Part shown: positions 8,575-17,115 of the stretch, piece by piece
Position numbering within the stretch: the first letter of the stretch is position 1
How the letters are laid out: every line of letters begins with the position of its first letter
Source: Ruminococcus sp.
GTDB lineage: Bacteria > Bacillota_A > Clostridia > Oscillospirales > Ruminococcaceae
Assembly: GCF_024684275.1 (NCBI RefSeq)
Contig: NZ_JAIKXF010000038.1
Location: 1 to 52,270 of the forward strand
Length of the DNA stretch: 52,270 bases
Direction: 5' to 3'
Notes under the pieces: model-generated
The model's input: the letters and a program-made list of their open reading frames with translations, nothing else
Told to the model about the DNA's origin: nothing
Database searches by the model: none
Made by a program: the position numbers and the translations under genes

Positions 8575-8830
8575 AAAAAAGTCCTGCCCTAAAGGACAAG
8601 ACTTAAACCTTGCTTATACCACCTTTGGTCAGGAGAGCCGACACTCTCTTGTCTTTAACGCAGACCTGCGTCGCAGCCTACTACGCCGTATCTCTACAGC
8701 GATTCTGCCTTGCCCCTCGCAAGTGAACTTCGGTATGCACAGCTGCAGAGCGCTCTCACCTTTGCGCTCCTCTCTGAGGAAGCACGTACATACTTACTCT
8801 CTCGGTCATAGGGTTTATACATCAATTATA
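8575..8830 (-). promoter_or_regulatory. Phe T-box leader and promoter -10 upstream of pheS
   Basis: On the minus strand a structured leader runs from about 8820 to a terminator at 8581-8602. Just before the terminator it contains AAAGGTGGTATAAGC, a T-box core. The UGGU bulge would pair with an ACCA tRNA end, which fits tRNA-Phe with A73. A TTC triplet (complement of 8723-8729 area) in the 5' half could be the specifier codon. The core departs from the usual ACCGCG tail, so the assignment also rests on position, terminator and the downstream phe genes. Confidence 0.8.
8581..8602 (-). terminator. T-box attenuator terminator before pheS
   Basis: A 9-bp stem with G-U pairs, a TTTA loop and six T residues on the minus strand, just after the T-box core. 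Expected to stop transcription when tRNA-Phe is charged. Confidence 0.82.
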
Positions 8831-8853
8831 TAGCTGAAATCAAAAAAAATCAA
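8825..8853 (-). promoter_or_regulatory. SigA-type promoter for the phe operon
   Basis: Minus strand TTGATT (8848-8853), 17-nt spacer, TATAAT (8825-8830), placed directly before the T-box leader. Confidence 0.8.
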
Positions 8854-8859
8854 GTATTT

Positions 8860-9110
8860 TTTGAAAAAAAACTCATCTTGCCCAAAACTTGTGAAAAAGA
8901 CATGAAGCAATTGGAAAAAATACAGTGAATTGTTGCAATCTGCCCAGCGAGCCGCTGGCGCCGACTCCGCGCAAAGATTTATGCGTAAGTTGAGAAACAG
9001 CTGCGAGTGATAATAGATGAAAGGCATATCTATGCGCGTGAAAGTGAGCCGCTGGCAGTCTGCATATCTAAGAACTAAGAAAGAAAATATGTGATATTTT
9101 CGCAGTTTCT
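8860..9110. other. Intergenic stretch without a convincing gene
   Basis: Between the divergent phe and 9.2-kb promoters I see no gene. It holds two copies of the word GAGCCGCTGGC (near 8948 and 9048), the first within a short hairpin, and a CTAAGAACTAAG-type repeat near 9067-9080 that matches the repeats around 30.65 and 31.05 kb. The 70-aa antisense frame here lacks an RBS and family resemblance. Confidence 0.5.
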
Positions 9111-9111
9111 G

Positions 9112-9140
9112 TTGATATTTTCGGAGAAATATGCTATTAT
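9112..9140 (+). promoter_or_regulatory. SigA-type promoter for the 9192 gene
   Basis: TTGATA (9112-9117), 17-nt spacer, TATTAT (9135-9140), about 50 nt before the start codon. Confidence 0.75.
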
Positions 9141-9191
9141 ATAAAGTACAGCTTCAATTTAAATAAATAATAAATGAACGGAGATAAAACA

Positions 9192-9716
9192 ATGGATAAT
9201 TTTGCAGAACAGCTGGTAAAAAAGAACGAAACGGCTTCTGACAGGGCAAGACGTGTAATGGTAATAGTTGTGGGCAGCCTCTTTACACTGGCACTTGCGG
9301 GGCTTTCTATACTCCAGCTCAGCAATCCTGTAATGTCACTGCTCGGCTTGGTGCTTGCGGCAACCGCAGGCTACGGAACCTATCATTACGTACAGAATAC
9401 CTACGTTGAGTATGAATATACCTTCACCAACGGCGATCTGGACGTGGACAAGATAATCGCCAAGAAAAAGCGCCGTGAAATGCTCTCTACAAATATCCGC
9501 CAGTTTACCGATTTCGGCAAATACAATGACGGTATGGAGGAATCAGATGACATGACGGTCATACTTGCTACTGACAATATAGCTTCACATGAGTATTATG
9601 CTGATTTCAACGATGAAAATGTTGGTTCAGCAAGACTTATCTTCGCACCCGACGAGAGAATGCTCGAAAATATCAAAAAAGCACTTCCTGCTAAGCTGAG
9701 AAACAAGCAGCTTTAA
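9192..9716 (+). CDS. Small membrane protein (DUF6106-like)
   Basis: 174-aa protein. A cytoplasmic N-terminus of ~25 residues (MDNFAEQLVKKNETASDRARR) is followed by two hydrophobic helices (about residues 24-45 and 49-66) and a ~105-residue soluble domain with YEYTFTNGDLDVDKI. It resembles what I recall as the DUF6106 family of Ruminococcaceae; function unknown. The start at 9192 is preferred to 9174 because GGAGA at 9180-9184 is 7 nt away. The gene has its own promoter, and the NAD(P)HX repair gene follows 44 nt downstream, so the two may be co-transcribed. Confidence 0.8.
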   Translation: MDNFAEQLVKKNETASDRARRVMVIVVGSLFTLALAGLSILQLSNPVMSLLGLVLAATAGYGTYHYVQNTYVEYEYTFTNGDLDVDKIIAKKKRREMLSTNIRQFTDFGKYNDGMEESDDMTVILATDNIASHEYYADFNDENVGSARLIFAPDERMLENIKKALPAKLRNKQL

Positions 9717-9760
9717 CGGGGGCATATAAAATATCAGTGTAAAAAGGGGAGGTCATTTAT

Positions 9761-11467
9761 ATGCAGATAGTTACACCAAAGCAAATGAGCAGACTTGAAG
9801 AGCGCTCCGAGAAGCTGGGCGTGTCCAAAAGACAGCTCATGGAAAATGCAGGCGTAAAGCTTGCGGAGCTCATTGAGAATTACTGCACCGCAGAGGCAAA
9901 GCTGAAGCCGGAGTACTGCTCGGTGGTATTCCTTGCAGGTACGGGAAATAACGGCGGAGACTGCTTCGCGGCGGCGAATATCCTTGTCTATAAGGGATAC
10001 AGGATAACTATTATCCATATAGGCGGACTTCCAAAAACTGAGCTGGCTCAGGAAATGCTCAGCAGACTGCCCCGTGATAGGATAACCTTTATCGAGGGCT
10101 TCCGCAGCGGCAATGTTGAGGCGGCTATCGAGGCGGCAGAGCTTGACTATATGACAATACAGCCCAAAAACACTGACAGCTCTGACGGCAGGAAGGAGCA
10201 CAATCCCCTTGATGATATACTCCTTGCCGAGAAGAACCGCATGGGGCTCATAAAGGGCGCTGTCGTAGGCGCACAGGTGCTGGTGGACGGCGTTTTCGGA
10301 ACCGGCTTCCACGGACAGCTTGACAAGGATACAATGGGCATTTTCGGTATAGGCTCGGGAGCATACCGTATTGCGGTCGACGTCCCCAGCGGCGGAAACA
10401 GCTCCTCGGGAACAGCGGCTTTAGGCATATTCAAGGCTGACGAGACTATCACCTTCGGCTTTATCAAGTCGGGAATGTCACAGTTCCCGATGAAGAAATA
10501 CTGCGGAAGGGTAACAGTCGCTGACATCGGTATCCCCGAGGAGGCACTGAAGATACTTGACGGCGAGCGGCACTATTTCCGTATCGAGAGGAATTTCCTC
10601 GCCTCATATCCGCCAAAGCGCAGCAGAGATGCGCATAAGGGCGATTTCGGAACTGTCCTCGTTATCGCAGGCAGCTCATCGATGCGCGGAGCTGCGGCAT
10701 TTGCAGTGCTGGGAGCTCTCCGCAGCGGCGTGGGACTTGTACGACTTGCATCTGTTGAGAAATGCATAGATACCGTATCCGTGCTTGCTCCCGAGGCAAC
10801 ATTTCTGGAGCTCGACAGCGACGATTACGGCTATATGCTCTATGATACCAGCCGCGAGCCCCTTGAAGAAGCCATGAAAAAGGCTGATGCAGTAGTTATA
10901 GGCTGCGGCATGGGAGTAACTCCCGATACCATAGAGCTTACGAAATTTATAACTCAGAATGCTCCCTGTCCTGTAATTATCGACGCAGATGGAATAAACT
11001 GCATAGCTAAGGACATAGATATTTTAATGAAGAAGCGCACGGACATCATCATTACTCCCCATATGGGCGAAATGGCAAGACTTCTCAGCTGCGAAACCGA
11101 GATGATAGCCGAAAACAGGCTCATTGCCGCCGAGAAGTACGCTGAACAGTTCGGCATAACCGTTGTGCTCAAGGGAGCAGGCACTGTTGTGGCAGACAGC
11201 CACTCCACAGCCGCTAACCATACAGGCAACGCAGGCATGAGCGTCGGCGGCAGCGGCGATGTGCTGGCAGGCATGATAGGTGCTGCTGTTGCACAGGGCT
11301 GCGGTGTATTCGACGGAGCCTGCGCAGGCGTCTATATGCATGGACTTGCAGGCGATACGGCAGCTCAGAAGCTGGGCATGGAGGCTATGCTGCCGAGGGA
11401 TATCATCAGCAATATCTCCGACGCTTTCGGCATTTTAAAGGAAAAGAAGAAAAATATGACCGTTTGA
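9761..11467 (+). CDS. nnr: Bifunctional NAD(P)HX epimerase / ADP-dependent dehydratase
   Basis: Repairs hydrated NADH and NADPH: the N-terminal domain epimerises R- to S-NAD(P)HX and the C-terminal domain dehydrates S-NAD(P)HX. The protein is 568 aa, slightly longer than the usual ~500. The YjeF_N domain covers about residues 1-260, with AGTGNNGGDCF near residue 65 and VDVPSGG near 210. The ribokinase-like carbohydrate-kinase domain covers ~285-560, with GDFGTVLVIAGS, TPHMGEMARL and the nucleotide-binding GMSVGGSGDVLAGMIGA. RBS GGGAGG lies before ATG. The extra length comes from an insertion around residues 130-165 in the epimerase half. Confidence 0.95.
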   Translation: MQIVTPKQMSRLEERSEKLGVSKRQLMENAGVKLAELIENYCTAEAKLKPEYCSVVFLAGTGNNGGDCFAAANILVYKGYRITIIHIGGLPKTELAQEMLSRLPRDRITFIEGFRSGNVEAAIEAAELDYMTIQPKNTDSSDGRKEHNPLDDILLAEKNRMGLIKGAVVGAQVLVDGVFGTGFHGQLDKDTMGIFGIGSGAYRIAVDVPSGGNSSSGTAALGIFKADETITFGFIKSGMSQFPMKKYCGRVTVADIGIPEEALKILDGERHYFRIERNFLASYPPKRSRDAHKGDFGTVLVIAGSSSMRGAAAFAVLGALRSGVGLVRLASVEKCIDTVSVLAPEATFLELDSDDYGYMLYDTSREPLEEAMKKADAVVIGCGMGVTPDTIELTKFITQNAPCPVIIDADGINCIAKDIDILMKKRTDIIITPHMGEMARLLSCETEMIAENRLIAAEKYAEQFGITVVLKGAGTVVADSHSTAANHTGNAGMSVGGSGDVLAGMIGAAVAQGCGVFDGACAGVYMHGLAGDTAAQKLGMEAMLPRDIISNISDAFGILKEKKKNMTV

Positions 11468-11531
11468 GCAGAGCACACTAATTACGGTCGGATGTGAAAA
11501 TCATTATCATAACTCTATGGGAGCTGGTAAC

Positions 11532-12146
11532 ATGAAAAGGATATTCACATTCGTACTGACTATTGCTGCGGCGCTGTGTCTTGCAGCCTGCGCTGTGCCG
11601 ACAGGGGGCGATAGCTCACGGAAAAACGGCCTCGGCTGTGCTTTTTCGGCAGCTGTGAGCATAACCCTTGACCGCCTTGAAGCCGAGGGTGAGATAAAGC
11701 GCTACGGCGAGGGCGTGTGGGAGATAGAATTCTCAGAGCCGAATACTCTCAGCGGCGTAAAGCTGGAATTCAGCGAGGGCAATGTGCTTGCGTCATACAA
11801 GGGGCTAAGCTTTTCAGTGCCTCAGTCGGCTGTGCCCGTTAAGGCTATGATGCTCAATCTCATCAAGGCTGTTGAGGACAACGCAAGGCTTGCGGAGCTC
11901 AGCGGCGAGGAGAGCGGCGGTATGCTGAAAATAAGCGGCAGTCTTGACGGCGGAGACTATACCCTTTCTGTTGATAAGGACGGTCTGCTCAGCGGCTTTG
12001 AAATGCCCAACAACAAGCTGACTATGAGATTTTCAGAGATGAAAACCGCTGAGACAGCCATAGAGCAGAGGACTTCCGTTACTTCTGCGGAGACCGCAGA
12101 AGCCGTGGAAACAACTGCTGCTGACACAACATCATCTGAACAGTAA
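11532..12146 (+). CDS. Lipoprotein of unknown function
   Basis: 204 aa from the ATG at 11532, preceded by GGGAG about 10 nt upstream; the in-frame ATG at 11517 lacks an RBS. A lipoprotein signal peptide ends in the lipobox LAAC (Cys20), so the mature protein is membrane-anchored outside the cell. The middle (about 30-165) alternates strands, and a Ser/Thr/Ala/Glu-rich tail follows. It starts 64 nt after nnr and is ended by a clear terminator. I do not recognise the family. Confidence 0.8.
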   Translation: MKRIFTFVLTIAAALCLAACAVPTGGDSSRKNGLGCAFSAAVSITLDRLEAEGEIKRYGEGVWEIEFSEPNTLSGVKLEFSEGNVLASYKGLSFSVPQSAVPVKAMMLNLIKAVEDNARLAELSGEESGGMLKISGSLDGGDYTLSVDKDGLLSGFEMPNNKLTMRFSEMKTAETAIEQRTSVTSAETAEAVETTAADTTSSEQ

Positions 12147-12150
12147 AAGC

Positions 12151-12177
12151 AAACCGCAGGCATGACCTGCGGTTTTT
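12151..12177 (+). terminator. Terminator after the 11.5-kb lipoprotein gene
   Basis: Stem AAACCGCAGG / CCTGCGGTTT (12151-12160 with 12166-12175) with a CATGA loop and T run. It lies between convergent genes and may serve both. Confidence 0.88.
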
Positions 12178-12190
12178 GGCGGTATGATGT

Positions 12191-13309
12191 TTATTTAAGG
12201 AAGTCCGTCAGCGAAGACGTTCCTCCTGTTGCGGTGAACGCATAATAGGAAAGAAGCTCCGATGCGTCAAGAGCATTTACAGCTCCGTCCTTGTCAACGT
12301 CAAGATGCTTGAGCTGTTCGGCAGAATAAACCGCGTCCTTTTGAGTCTGTATCGCAGAGTAAAGGCTAAGGGCTTCTGATGCGTCAAGGGCGTCTATCTT
12401 ATAGTCGCCGTTGCCGTCGCCGAGGCTTATGATGTATGGAGAAACGTCAAAGCCGACCTGCTCTGAGTACTCCTTTACGGATACGGGAAATGCCCAGCCA
12501 AGAGCTTCGTCCTCCACAAAAATGACAGGTGTTATACGGTTTCCCTGACTTTTGGCAATGTCATAGAGGCTAACGCCGCTGTAAAGCTCCATTGTGGGGT
12601 TCTCCCAGAAATGTTTCTTATCCAGCTGTGATTTTACCTTGCTTATATCGTCCTTGCTCTTTAAGCCGTAGACCACAAGATAATCGGTCCTGTTGTCCAT
12701 GCCTGCGTTTAATACAACATCGAACTTAACATAGTCATCGCAGAGAGATTTGCCGTCTGTGCTGCGGGTGTAGGCATTGAGGATTTCTTCCTTTTTTTCA
12801 AGAGCGTCTGCAATGTCAGTGGCAGGCTGGAGGTCAGGCGGTGTATAGAGGTTTACCTCGGTTATTATGTCCATATCAACAGCCTTTTTGTACTGCTCGT
12901 CCGTGAGAGAACATACTATAGACGGGGTAAACTGGCTGCACCATGCGGCGGAGGGCTCAACACCAAGCTCGCTGAGTATCTCAGCGGACTTTTCTGCGAA
13001 GGCTTCCTTCAACATTTCCAGTCTTATGCTCTGATAGTAATCGGTCACAAGTCTTTCGATAGTTCTTGCGTCCTTTTCGGTATCATAGAGTGAGTACTCA
13101 TAATCATGAGCCTTTTGGTTGGCGACAGAGTCGATCTCTGATGTATTGATATTCTTGTAGAATATCCAGTAATTTTTTGTCTGTTCGCTTTCTGTCGATA
13201 CACTGCTGACTGGTTCGGCGTTTTCTGCTGTAACGCAAGTAGGAACAGCCGTTAAAGCCGATAATGTCACTGCCGCTGTAATAGCAGCTGAAAACAGCCT
13301 TTTTTTCAT
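12191..13309 (-). CDS. Secreted protein with C-terminal dockerin
   Basis: 372 aa from the ATG at 13309 (AAAGGAGG about 7 nt upstream). A Sec signal peptide occupies residues 1-~28. A ~270-residue N-terminal region has no recognised fold and is rich in charged residues. A type I dockerin at the C-terminus has two calcium-loop repeats, DGNGDYKIDALDASEALSLY and DVDKDGAVNALDASELLSYY. Dockerins bind cohesins on scaffoldins, so the product is probably assembled on a cellulosome-like complex or the cell surface. Unlike the two dockerin proteins at 22-24 kb, it has no YGxxP motif before the dockerin. Confidence 0.88.
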   Translation of the reverse strand: MKKRLFSAAITAAVTLSALTAVPTCVTAENAEPVSSVSTESEQTKNYWIFYKNINTSEIDSVANQKAHDYEYSLYDTEKDARTIERLVTDYYQSIRLEMLKEAFAEKSAEILSELGVEPSAAWCSQFTPSIVCSLTDEQYKKAVDMDIITEVNLYTPPDLQPATDIADALEKKEEILNAYTRSTDGKSLCDDYVKFDVVLNAGMDNRTDYLVVYGLKSKDDISKVKSQLDKKHFWENPTMELYSGVSLYDIAKSQGNRITPVIFVEDEALGWAFPVSVKEYSEQVGFDVSPYIISLGDGNGDYKIDALDASEALSLYSAIQTQKDAVYSAEQLKHLDVDKDGAVNALDASELLSYYAFTATGGTSSLTDFLK

Positions 13310-13461
13310 AAGATGACCTCCTTTAATCATATTTTATATGTTTACTTTCCTTTGTTATCTGAGCTTTTTGCTTCTCTACTAATTAGACGTTTGAAACAGC
13401 GGATACTCTCACTTATTTCCGAAAATAATTTTGATTTGTAGGTATTTACAAAATACGCTGT

Positions 13462-13481
13462 TATATATATATATATATATT
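13462..13481. repeat. TA dinucleotide run
   Basis: About ten consecutive TA units in the divergent intergenic region between the dockerin gene and the DUF3810 gene. No further structure is seen around it. Confidence 0.7.
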
Positions 13482-13516
13482 TGTGCAGGTATACAGCCGC
13501 TGACAAATAATGGCGG

Positions 13517-13545
13517 TTGCAGGATAAGTGGATTTGTGGTATAAT
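13517..13545 (+). promoter_or_regulatory. SigA-type promoter for the DUF3810 gene
   Basis: TTGCAG (13517-13522), 17-nt spacer, TATAAT (13540-13545), about 30 nt upstream of the start codon. Confidence 0.7.
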
Positions 13546-13574
13546 TTTATATATTACTTTTCGGGAGGTCGGCA

Positions 13575-14669
13575 ATGAAAAAGAGATACAGCATCCCCCT
13601 TATATTGATAGGTCTGATGATAATTCTTAACATTACAGCACGTTTAAGCCGTCCATTTGCGGACTTTTACGTTACAAGGATATTTCCTGTAATATCGAAC
13701 TGCATATCATTCATAAGCGGACTTCTGCCGTTTTCACTGGGAGAAATGCTGACAGTTGCCGCTGTAGCTCTGGTATTAACGGGTATACCGCTGTTTCTGC
13801 TGCTGCTCATATTCGCAAAGGGCAAACGCAGGAAAATAGCTGCTTTCACAGGCACATTCGTCCTGTGGATAATCTGCTACATAACCGTGACCGAGACTAT
13901 GAACTGCTTCATAATGTACCATTGTACGCCCTTTGCCGAGAAATATTTCCCTGATTCCCATGAGCATACCGACGAGGAGATAACTGAGCTCTACGCCTCA
14001 CTGATAATGAAGTGCAATGAGCTTGCAAAGGAGGTGCCCCGTGACGAGGACGGCTGCTTTACGCTTACCTGCGACTTCAAAAGCGAAGCGCGGACTGCCA
14101 TGAAACGGGCAGGCGAGAGGTATCCTCAGCTCCGCGGCTATTATCCCAAGCCCAAGCCCATACAGTTCTCATATTTTATGAGCCAGTCCAATCTGACGGG
14201 AATATATCTTCCCTACACCGTTGAAGCCAACTACAACGACGATATGGTAAAGGCAAATCTGCCGTCAACGGTGTGTCACGAGCTTGCCCATTTAAAGGGC
14301 TTTATACAGGAGGACGAGGCGAATTTCCTGTCCTTTGCGGCAGCTACAGGCAGCGATAATGTTGAGTTTCAGTATTCGGGCTATCTTGACGCGCTGGAGT
14401 ACGTACATAACGCAGTATGGGACAACGGAATAGGAGAAGCAATGTCTCTTTCTGACAATATATCCGATGAGGTGCTCCGCGACTGGTTCAGATTCATGCC
14501 CGAGAATTACTGGGAGGAGAATGCGTCAAAGGAAGTCATCTCCACTGAAAAAGTAAGCGAAGCCTCCACTGCGGCGTTAGATACCAATATAAAAATGAAC
14601 GGCAGAGGCGACGGCATCAGAGCCTACGGAATGGTGGTTGATCTGCTGCTGGATTATTATTATCCGTAA
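13575..14669 (+). CDS. DUF3810-type membrane protein with HELAH metallopeptidase motif
   Basis: 364 aa. Three hydrophobic segments in the first ~115 residues (about 7-23, 57-83 and 91-112) are followed by a large extracytoplasmic domain. That domain carries STVCHELAHLKGF and QEDEANFLSF, an HExxH zinc motif with a downstream glutamate, as in gluzincin-like peptidases. This matches the DUF3810 family, whose substrate is unknown. RBS GGGAGG lies 10 nt upstream. It has its own promoter and is followed by a lipoprotein gene 58 nt downstream. Confidence 0.88.
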   Translation: MKKRYSIPLILIGLMIILNITARLSRPFADFYVTRIFPVISNCISFISGLLPFSLGEMLTVAAVALVLTGIPLFLLLLIFAKGKRRKIAAFTGTFVLWIICYITVTETMNCFIMYHCTPFAEKYFPDSHEHTDEEITELYASLIMKCNELAKEVPRDEDGCFTLTCDFKSEARTAMKRAGERYPQLRGYYPKPKPIQFSYFMSQSNLTGIYLPYTVEANYNDDMVKANLPSTVCHELAHLKGFIQEDEANFLSFAAATGSDNVEFQYSGYLDALEYVHNAVWDNGIGEAMSLSDNISDEVLRDWFRFMPENYWEENASKEVISTEKVSEASTAALDTNIKMNGRGDGIRAYGMVVDLLLDYYYP

Positions 14670-14727
14670 TAACACATAGCAGTTTTTTATATAAGAAATA
14701 TCATTTGAAAAACAAAGGAGAAGAAAA

Positions 14728-15894
14728 ATGAAAAAAATTGCAGGAATCATCGCATTAACAACTGTATTATGCGCATTTACAGGCTGCGGAAATACAAAAG
14801 GCGATAGAGCTTCGGAGACTTTATCGGAAACAACATCGGCTGTGCAGGATACCACAGCTGCCGAAACTACAGAAGCGGTTACAGAAGCGGCTTATTACAG
14901 CTCATATGAGGAGCTGGTAAAGGATTTCGTTGAGGCGTATGCGGCAAATGACCGCAAAAAGACTCTTTTTATGCAGTATCCCGACAGCTGCGCGGATATA
15001 ATCAAGGTAACTATGAAGGGCGATAATGCAGGAGAAGACGACGGTATTTCCATAGGCGGCGATATATCCGAGGAAGAAGCAATAACCTCTTTGCAGTATA
15101 AGCTGTATGAGGATTATAGAGAGGACAAAAAGGTCACATTTCTTGGTATCGTCAGTGCAGAGGAGCTTTGGCGCTCTGAAGCAGATACGATCACGCAGAA
15201 CTGGGGTGTTATGAAAGGTCTCGAAAGAAGCATAAAGGAACACGGCGGTCCCGATAATATGAACCGATTTGAGCTCGACGAGATAGAGTCTGACCTTATG
15301 GGGGAGGACCATACAGGAGATTTTGAGTTCATAGAAGGTTATCATGTCACTTTTGAGATAAAGGACGACAGCACAGGTGAGGTTTCGCAGGGCATGATGA
15401 ATGTTTTTATGATGAAGGGCGAGAGCTGGAAGGTGAGTGTTCTTGACGCTGACGGCAATGTCATACGCGACAGGCGCAGTTCTTCGGATGCTGTGTTGAG
15501 CTCGCTAAATAGGGCACTGAATACCGTTCTTGTTGAATTGGACGAGGAAAATAATTTTGCGGTGACACAATCTGAGATACCTTTTATAGTAGGCTCTGAT
15601 GACAGCTTCAGCATTAATACTCCCGAAAGCTTGGATACATCATATTTCAGGCAGAGAACAGGCTTATACATGAGCGGTATATCCGAGCTTGAATGGTTTG
15701 CTGTGATATATAAAGGTGCGGCTGTATACTGCGCTGTCGACAATGCAGACAGAACGGGGGGTGTAGGCACTTATCCGCCGAATGTTGCATTTAACAGCAT
15801 AGATGAGAGCGGTTCGGCTGTTTATGACGAAAATCCCGAGCAGAAAACACTGAATGAGCTTTATGATGTCTGCGCTGAAGCTGTTGGGAAATAA
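14728..15894 (+). CDS. Lipoprotein of unknown function
   Basis: 388 aa. A lipoprotein signal peptide with lipobox FTGC (Cys20) is followed by a Ser/Thr/Glu-rich spacer to residue ~55 and a helical region of about 100 residues (SYEELVKDFVEAYAANDRKK) that resembles the NTF2-like start of several Firmicutes lipoproteins. A further ~200 residues have mixed strands. The RBS AAAGGAG is well placed. The gene may be expressed with the upstream DUF3810 gene. I do not recognise the full-length family. Confidence 0.8.
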   Translation: MKKIAGIIALTTVLCAFTGCGNTKGDRASETLSETTSAVQDTTAAETTEAVTEAAYYSSYEELVKDFVEAYAANDRKKTLFMQYPDSCADIIKVTMKGDNAGEDDGISIGGDISEEEAITSLQYKLYEDYREDKKVTFLGIVSAEELWRSEADTITQNWGVMKGLERSIKEHGGPDNMNRFELDEIESDLMGEDHTGDFEFIEGYHVTFEIKDDSTGEVSQGMMNVFMMKGESWKVSVLDADGNVIRDRRSSSDAVLSSLNRALNTVLVELDEENNFAVTQSEIPFIVGSDDSFSINTPESLDTSYFRQRTGLYMSGISELEWFAVIYKGAAVYCAVDNADRTGGVGTYPPNVAFNSIDESGSAVYDENPEQKTLNELYDVCAEAVGK

Positions 15895-15906
15895 TACCGT
15901 CGTCTG

Positions 15907-15914
15907 CATATAAT
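15907..15914 (+). promoter_or_regulatory. Possible SigE-like -10 element before yabP
   Basis: CATATAAT lies about 49 nt before the yabP start and resembles the mother-cell SigE -10 (CATAnnnT). The -35 region (AAATAATA near 15889) is a weak match. The idea is supported mainly by the known SigE control of yabP in Bacillus subtilis. Confidence 0.3.
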
Positions 15915-15962
15915 GTCTTGTCTCAGAATATGATTAAAGTATCAAATATCGGAGGTAAGACC

Positions 15963-16241
15963 ATGCAGGACAAGACTGTAAAACAAAACCACAATATGAT
16001 ACTCGAAAACCGCAAAAGCTTGAGTATTTCGGGAATAACCGACGTTGACAGCTTCGACGAGAGGGAGATAGTCCTCTACACTCAGCTGGGAGAGCTGACC
16101 ATTCAGGGGCGTGAGCTCCACATCGACGCCATGAGCGTTGAAACGGGAGATATGGCAATAACAGGCGATATATGGGCACTTATCTACGGCGACAAGGACA
16201 AGAAGGGACCTATATCCGCTCTTGGAAAGCTGTTCCGATGA
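15963..16241 (+). CDS. yabP: Sporulation protein YabP
   Basis: 92-aa YabP/YqfC-type sporulation protein, made in the mother cell in Bacillus. The signature NRKSLSISGITDVDSFDEREIVLYTQLGELTI is present, and the length is right. The start at 15963 is fixed by GGAGGTAAGACC before the ATG; the in-frame upstream frame from 15918 lacks an RBS. It overlaps yabQ by 4 nt (ATGA). The order yabP-yabQ-divIC-S1 protein is the conserved Firmicutes arrangement. Confidence 0.93.
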   Translation: MQDKTVKQNHNMILENRKSLSISGITDVDSFDEREIVLYTQLGELTIQGRELHIDAMSVETGDMAITGDIWALIYGDKDKKGPISALGKLFR

Positions 16242-16825
16242 CTATTCCCGAGACCTATTTCACCGTCAGCGAGGAGCTCCGATTATTCGGGCTTTCCTGC
16301 CTTCTGGGAGCTTTTGTCGGCGTGGCTTATGATGTGCTTCGCGTCCTGAGACTTATGTTGCCCCACAACAGCTTTCTTGTGGCAGCTGAGGATGTCGGCT
16401 TTCTCGGACTTTACGCGGTGGCTCTGACAGCCTTTTCAAATGCCGCCGCAAGGGGAGAGATGCGGCTTTATTTCGCTGTGGGAAGTGTGATCGGCTTTAC
16501 TCTGTATTTCTTCACTGTGGGAAAAGCCGTCAACTCAACTCTGCGCAAGCTTTTTTCATTGCTGGGAGCTGTTATAAAGCTGATTTTCAGACCGATAGGA
16601 GCATTTTTTGCACTTCTTCGTGCAAAAGCTAATGTTAAATTTGTAGGAAATCTCCAAATTATTGTTAAACCATATAAAAAAATAAAAATAGTATTGCTAA
16701 ACAGGCGGCTTCTGTTGTATAATAAAATGGCAAATAAAAAGAGAAAGAACGTGAACAGCGTTGCGAAAAAAATTGAAACACGAAAAACAGAGAAAAAAAG
16801 GTCTGTTCAACGGCGCTCTCGTTAA
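16238..16825 (+). CDS. yabQ: Sporulation membrane protein YabQ
   Basis: 195-aa spore-cortex biosynthesis protein YabQ. Hydrophobic helices lie near residues 13-30, 44-62, 70-90 and 98-125, after the typical start VSEELRLFGLSCLLGAFVGVAYDVLR. The start overlaps the yabP stop (ATGA), which implies translational coupling. The last ~60 residues are strongly basic and the DNA turns AT-rich. This stretch also holds a promoter-like sequence for divIC and overlaps the divIC start by 65 nt. In B. subtilis YabQ is needed for cortex formation. Confidence 0.9.
   Translation: MTIPETYFTVSEELRLFGLSCLLGAFVGVAYDVLRVLRLMLPHNSFLVAAEDVGFLGLYAVALTAFSNAAARGEMRLYFAVGSVIGFTLYFFTVGKAVNSTLRKLFSLLGAVIKLIFRPIGAFFALLRAKANVKFVGNLQIIVKPYKKIKIVLLNRRLLLYNKMANKKRKNVNSVAKKIETRKTEKKRSVQRRSR
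16694..16723 (+). promoter_or_regulatory. Putative internal promoter for divIC inside yabQ
   Basis: TTGCTA (16694-16699), 18-nt spacer, TATAAT (16718-16723), within the 3' part of yabQ and 38 nt before the divIC start. It would allow vegetative divIC expression independent of sporulation control of yabPQ. Confidence 0.55.
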
Positions 16826-17075
16826 GTTAGCCGCAGTTGCGGTGTTTATCGGCTGCGTGGTGCTTTATGTTACAACTAATAAGGACTGCGAAGCAAAGGA
16901 AGAGCAAATGACGCGGATACAGACTAAAATAGACGCATATGAGACCGAAAATGCCGAGCTGCAGCGTGTCCTTAGCAGTGATGACCTGAAGGAATATATG
17001 GAAAAGGTCGCACTTGAGAAGAGAGGCTATGCCTATCCCGACGAGCGCAGATTCTACGACACGACAAGGGATTAA
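16761..17075 (+). CDS. divIC: Septum formation initiator, DivIC/FtsB family
   Basis: 104-aa bitopic division protein. A basic N-terminal tail is followed by one TM helix (about residues 19-38) and a coiled coil (about 42-75, with EEQMTRIQTKIDAYETENAELQRVL). The C-terminal YMEKVALEKRGYAYPDERRF segment is typical of DivIC/FtsL-type proteins. It helps recruit FtsW/FtsI at the septum. The first in-frame codon after the stop at 16752 that can start translation is TTG at 16761, with only a weak upstream AAAGAA. The first Met is inside the coiled coil, so a TTG start is required. It overlaps yabQ by 65 nt. Confidence 0.88.
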   Translation: MRKKLKHEKQRKKGLFNGALVKLAAVAVFIGCVVLYVTTNKDCEAKEEQMTRIQTKIDAYETENAELQRVLSSDDLKEYMEKVALEKRGYAYPDERRFYDTTRD

Positions 17076-17115
17076 TAGGATCCGAGCGATCCATAAAAAG
17101 GAGTTATAAATATTT

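Noticed and set aside
8581..8820. Structured minus-strand leader as a tRNA or rRNA gene
   Set aside because: No cloverleaf or rRNA identity is seen; the T-box core, terminator and position before pheS explain it.
8815..9027. 70-aa minus-strand frame in the phe/9.2-kb gap
   Set aside because: It covers the phe promoter and low-complexity AT-rich DNA, with no RBS and no family resemblance.
12191..13309. Dockerin protein at 12.2 kb as a fourth substrate of the radical SAM enzyme
   Set aside because: It contains no YGxxP motif and none of the 11-residue phased repeat.
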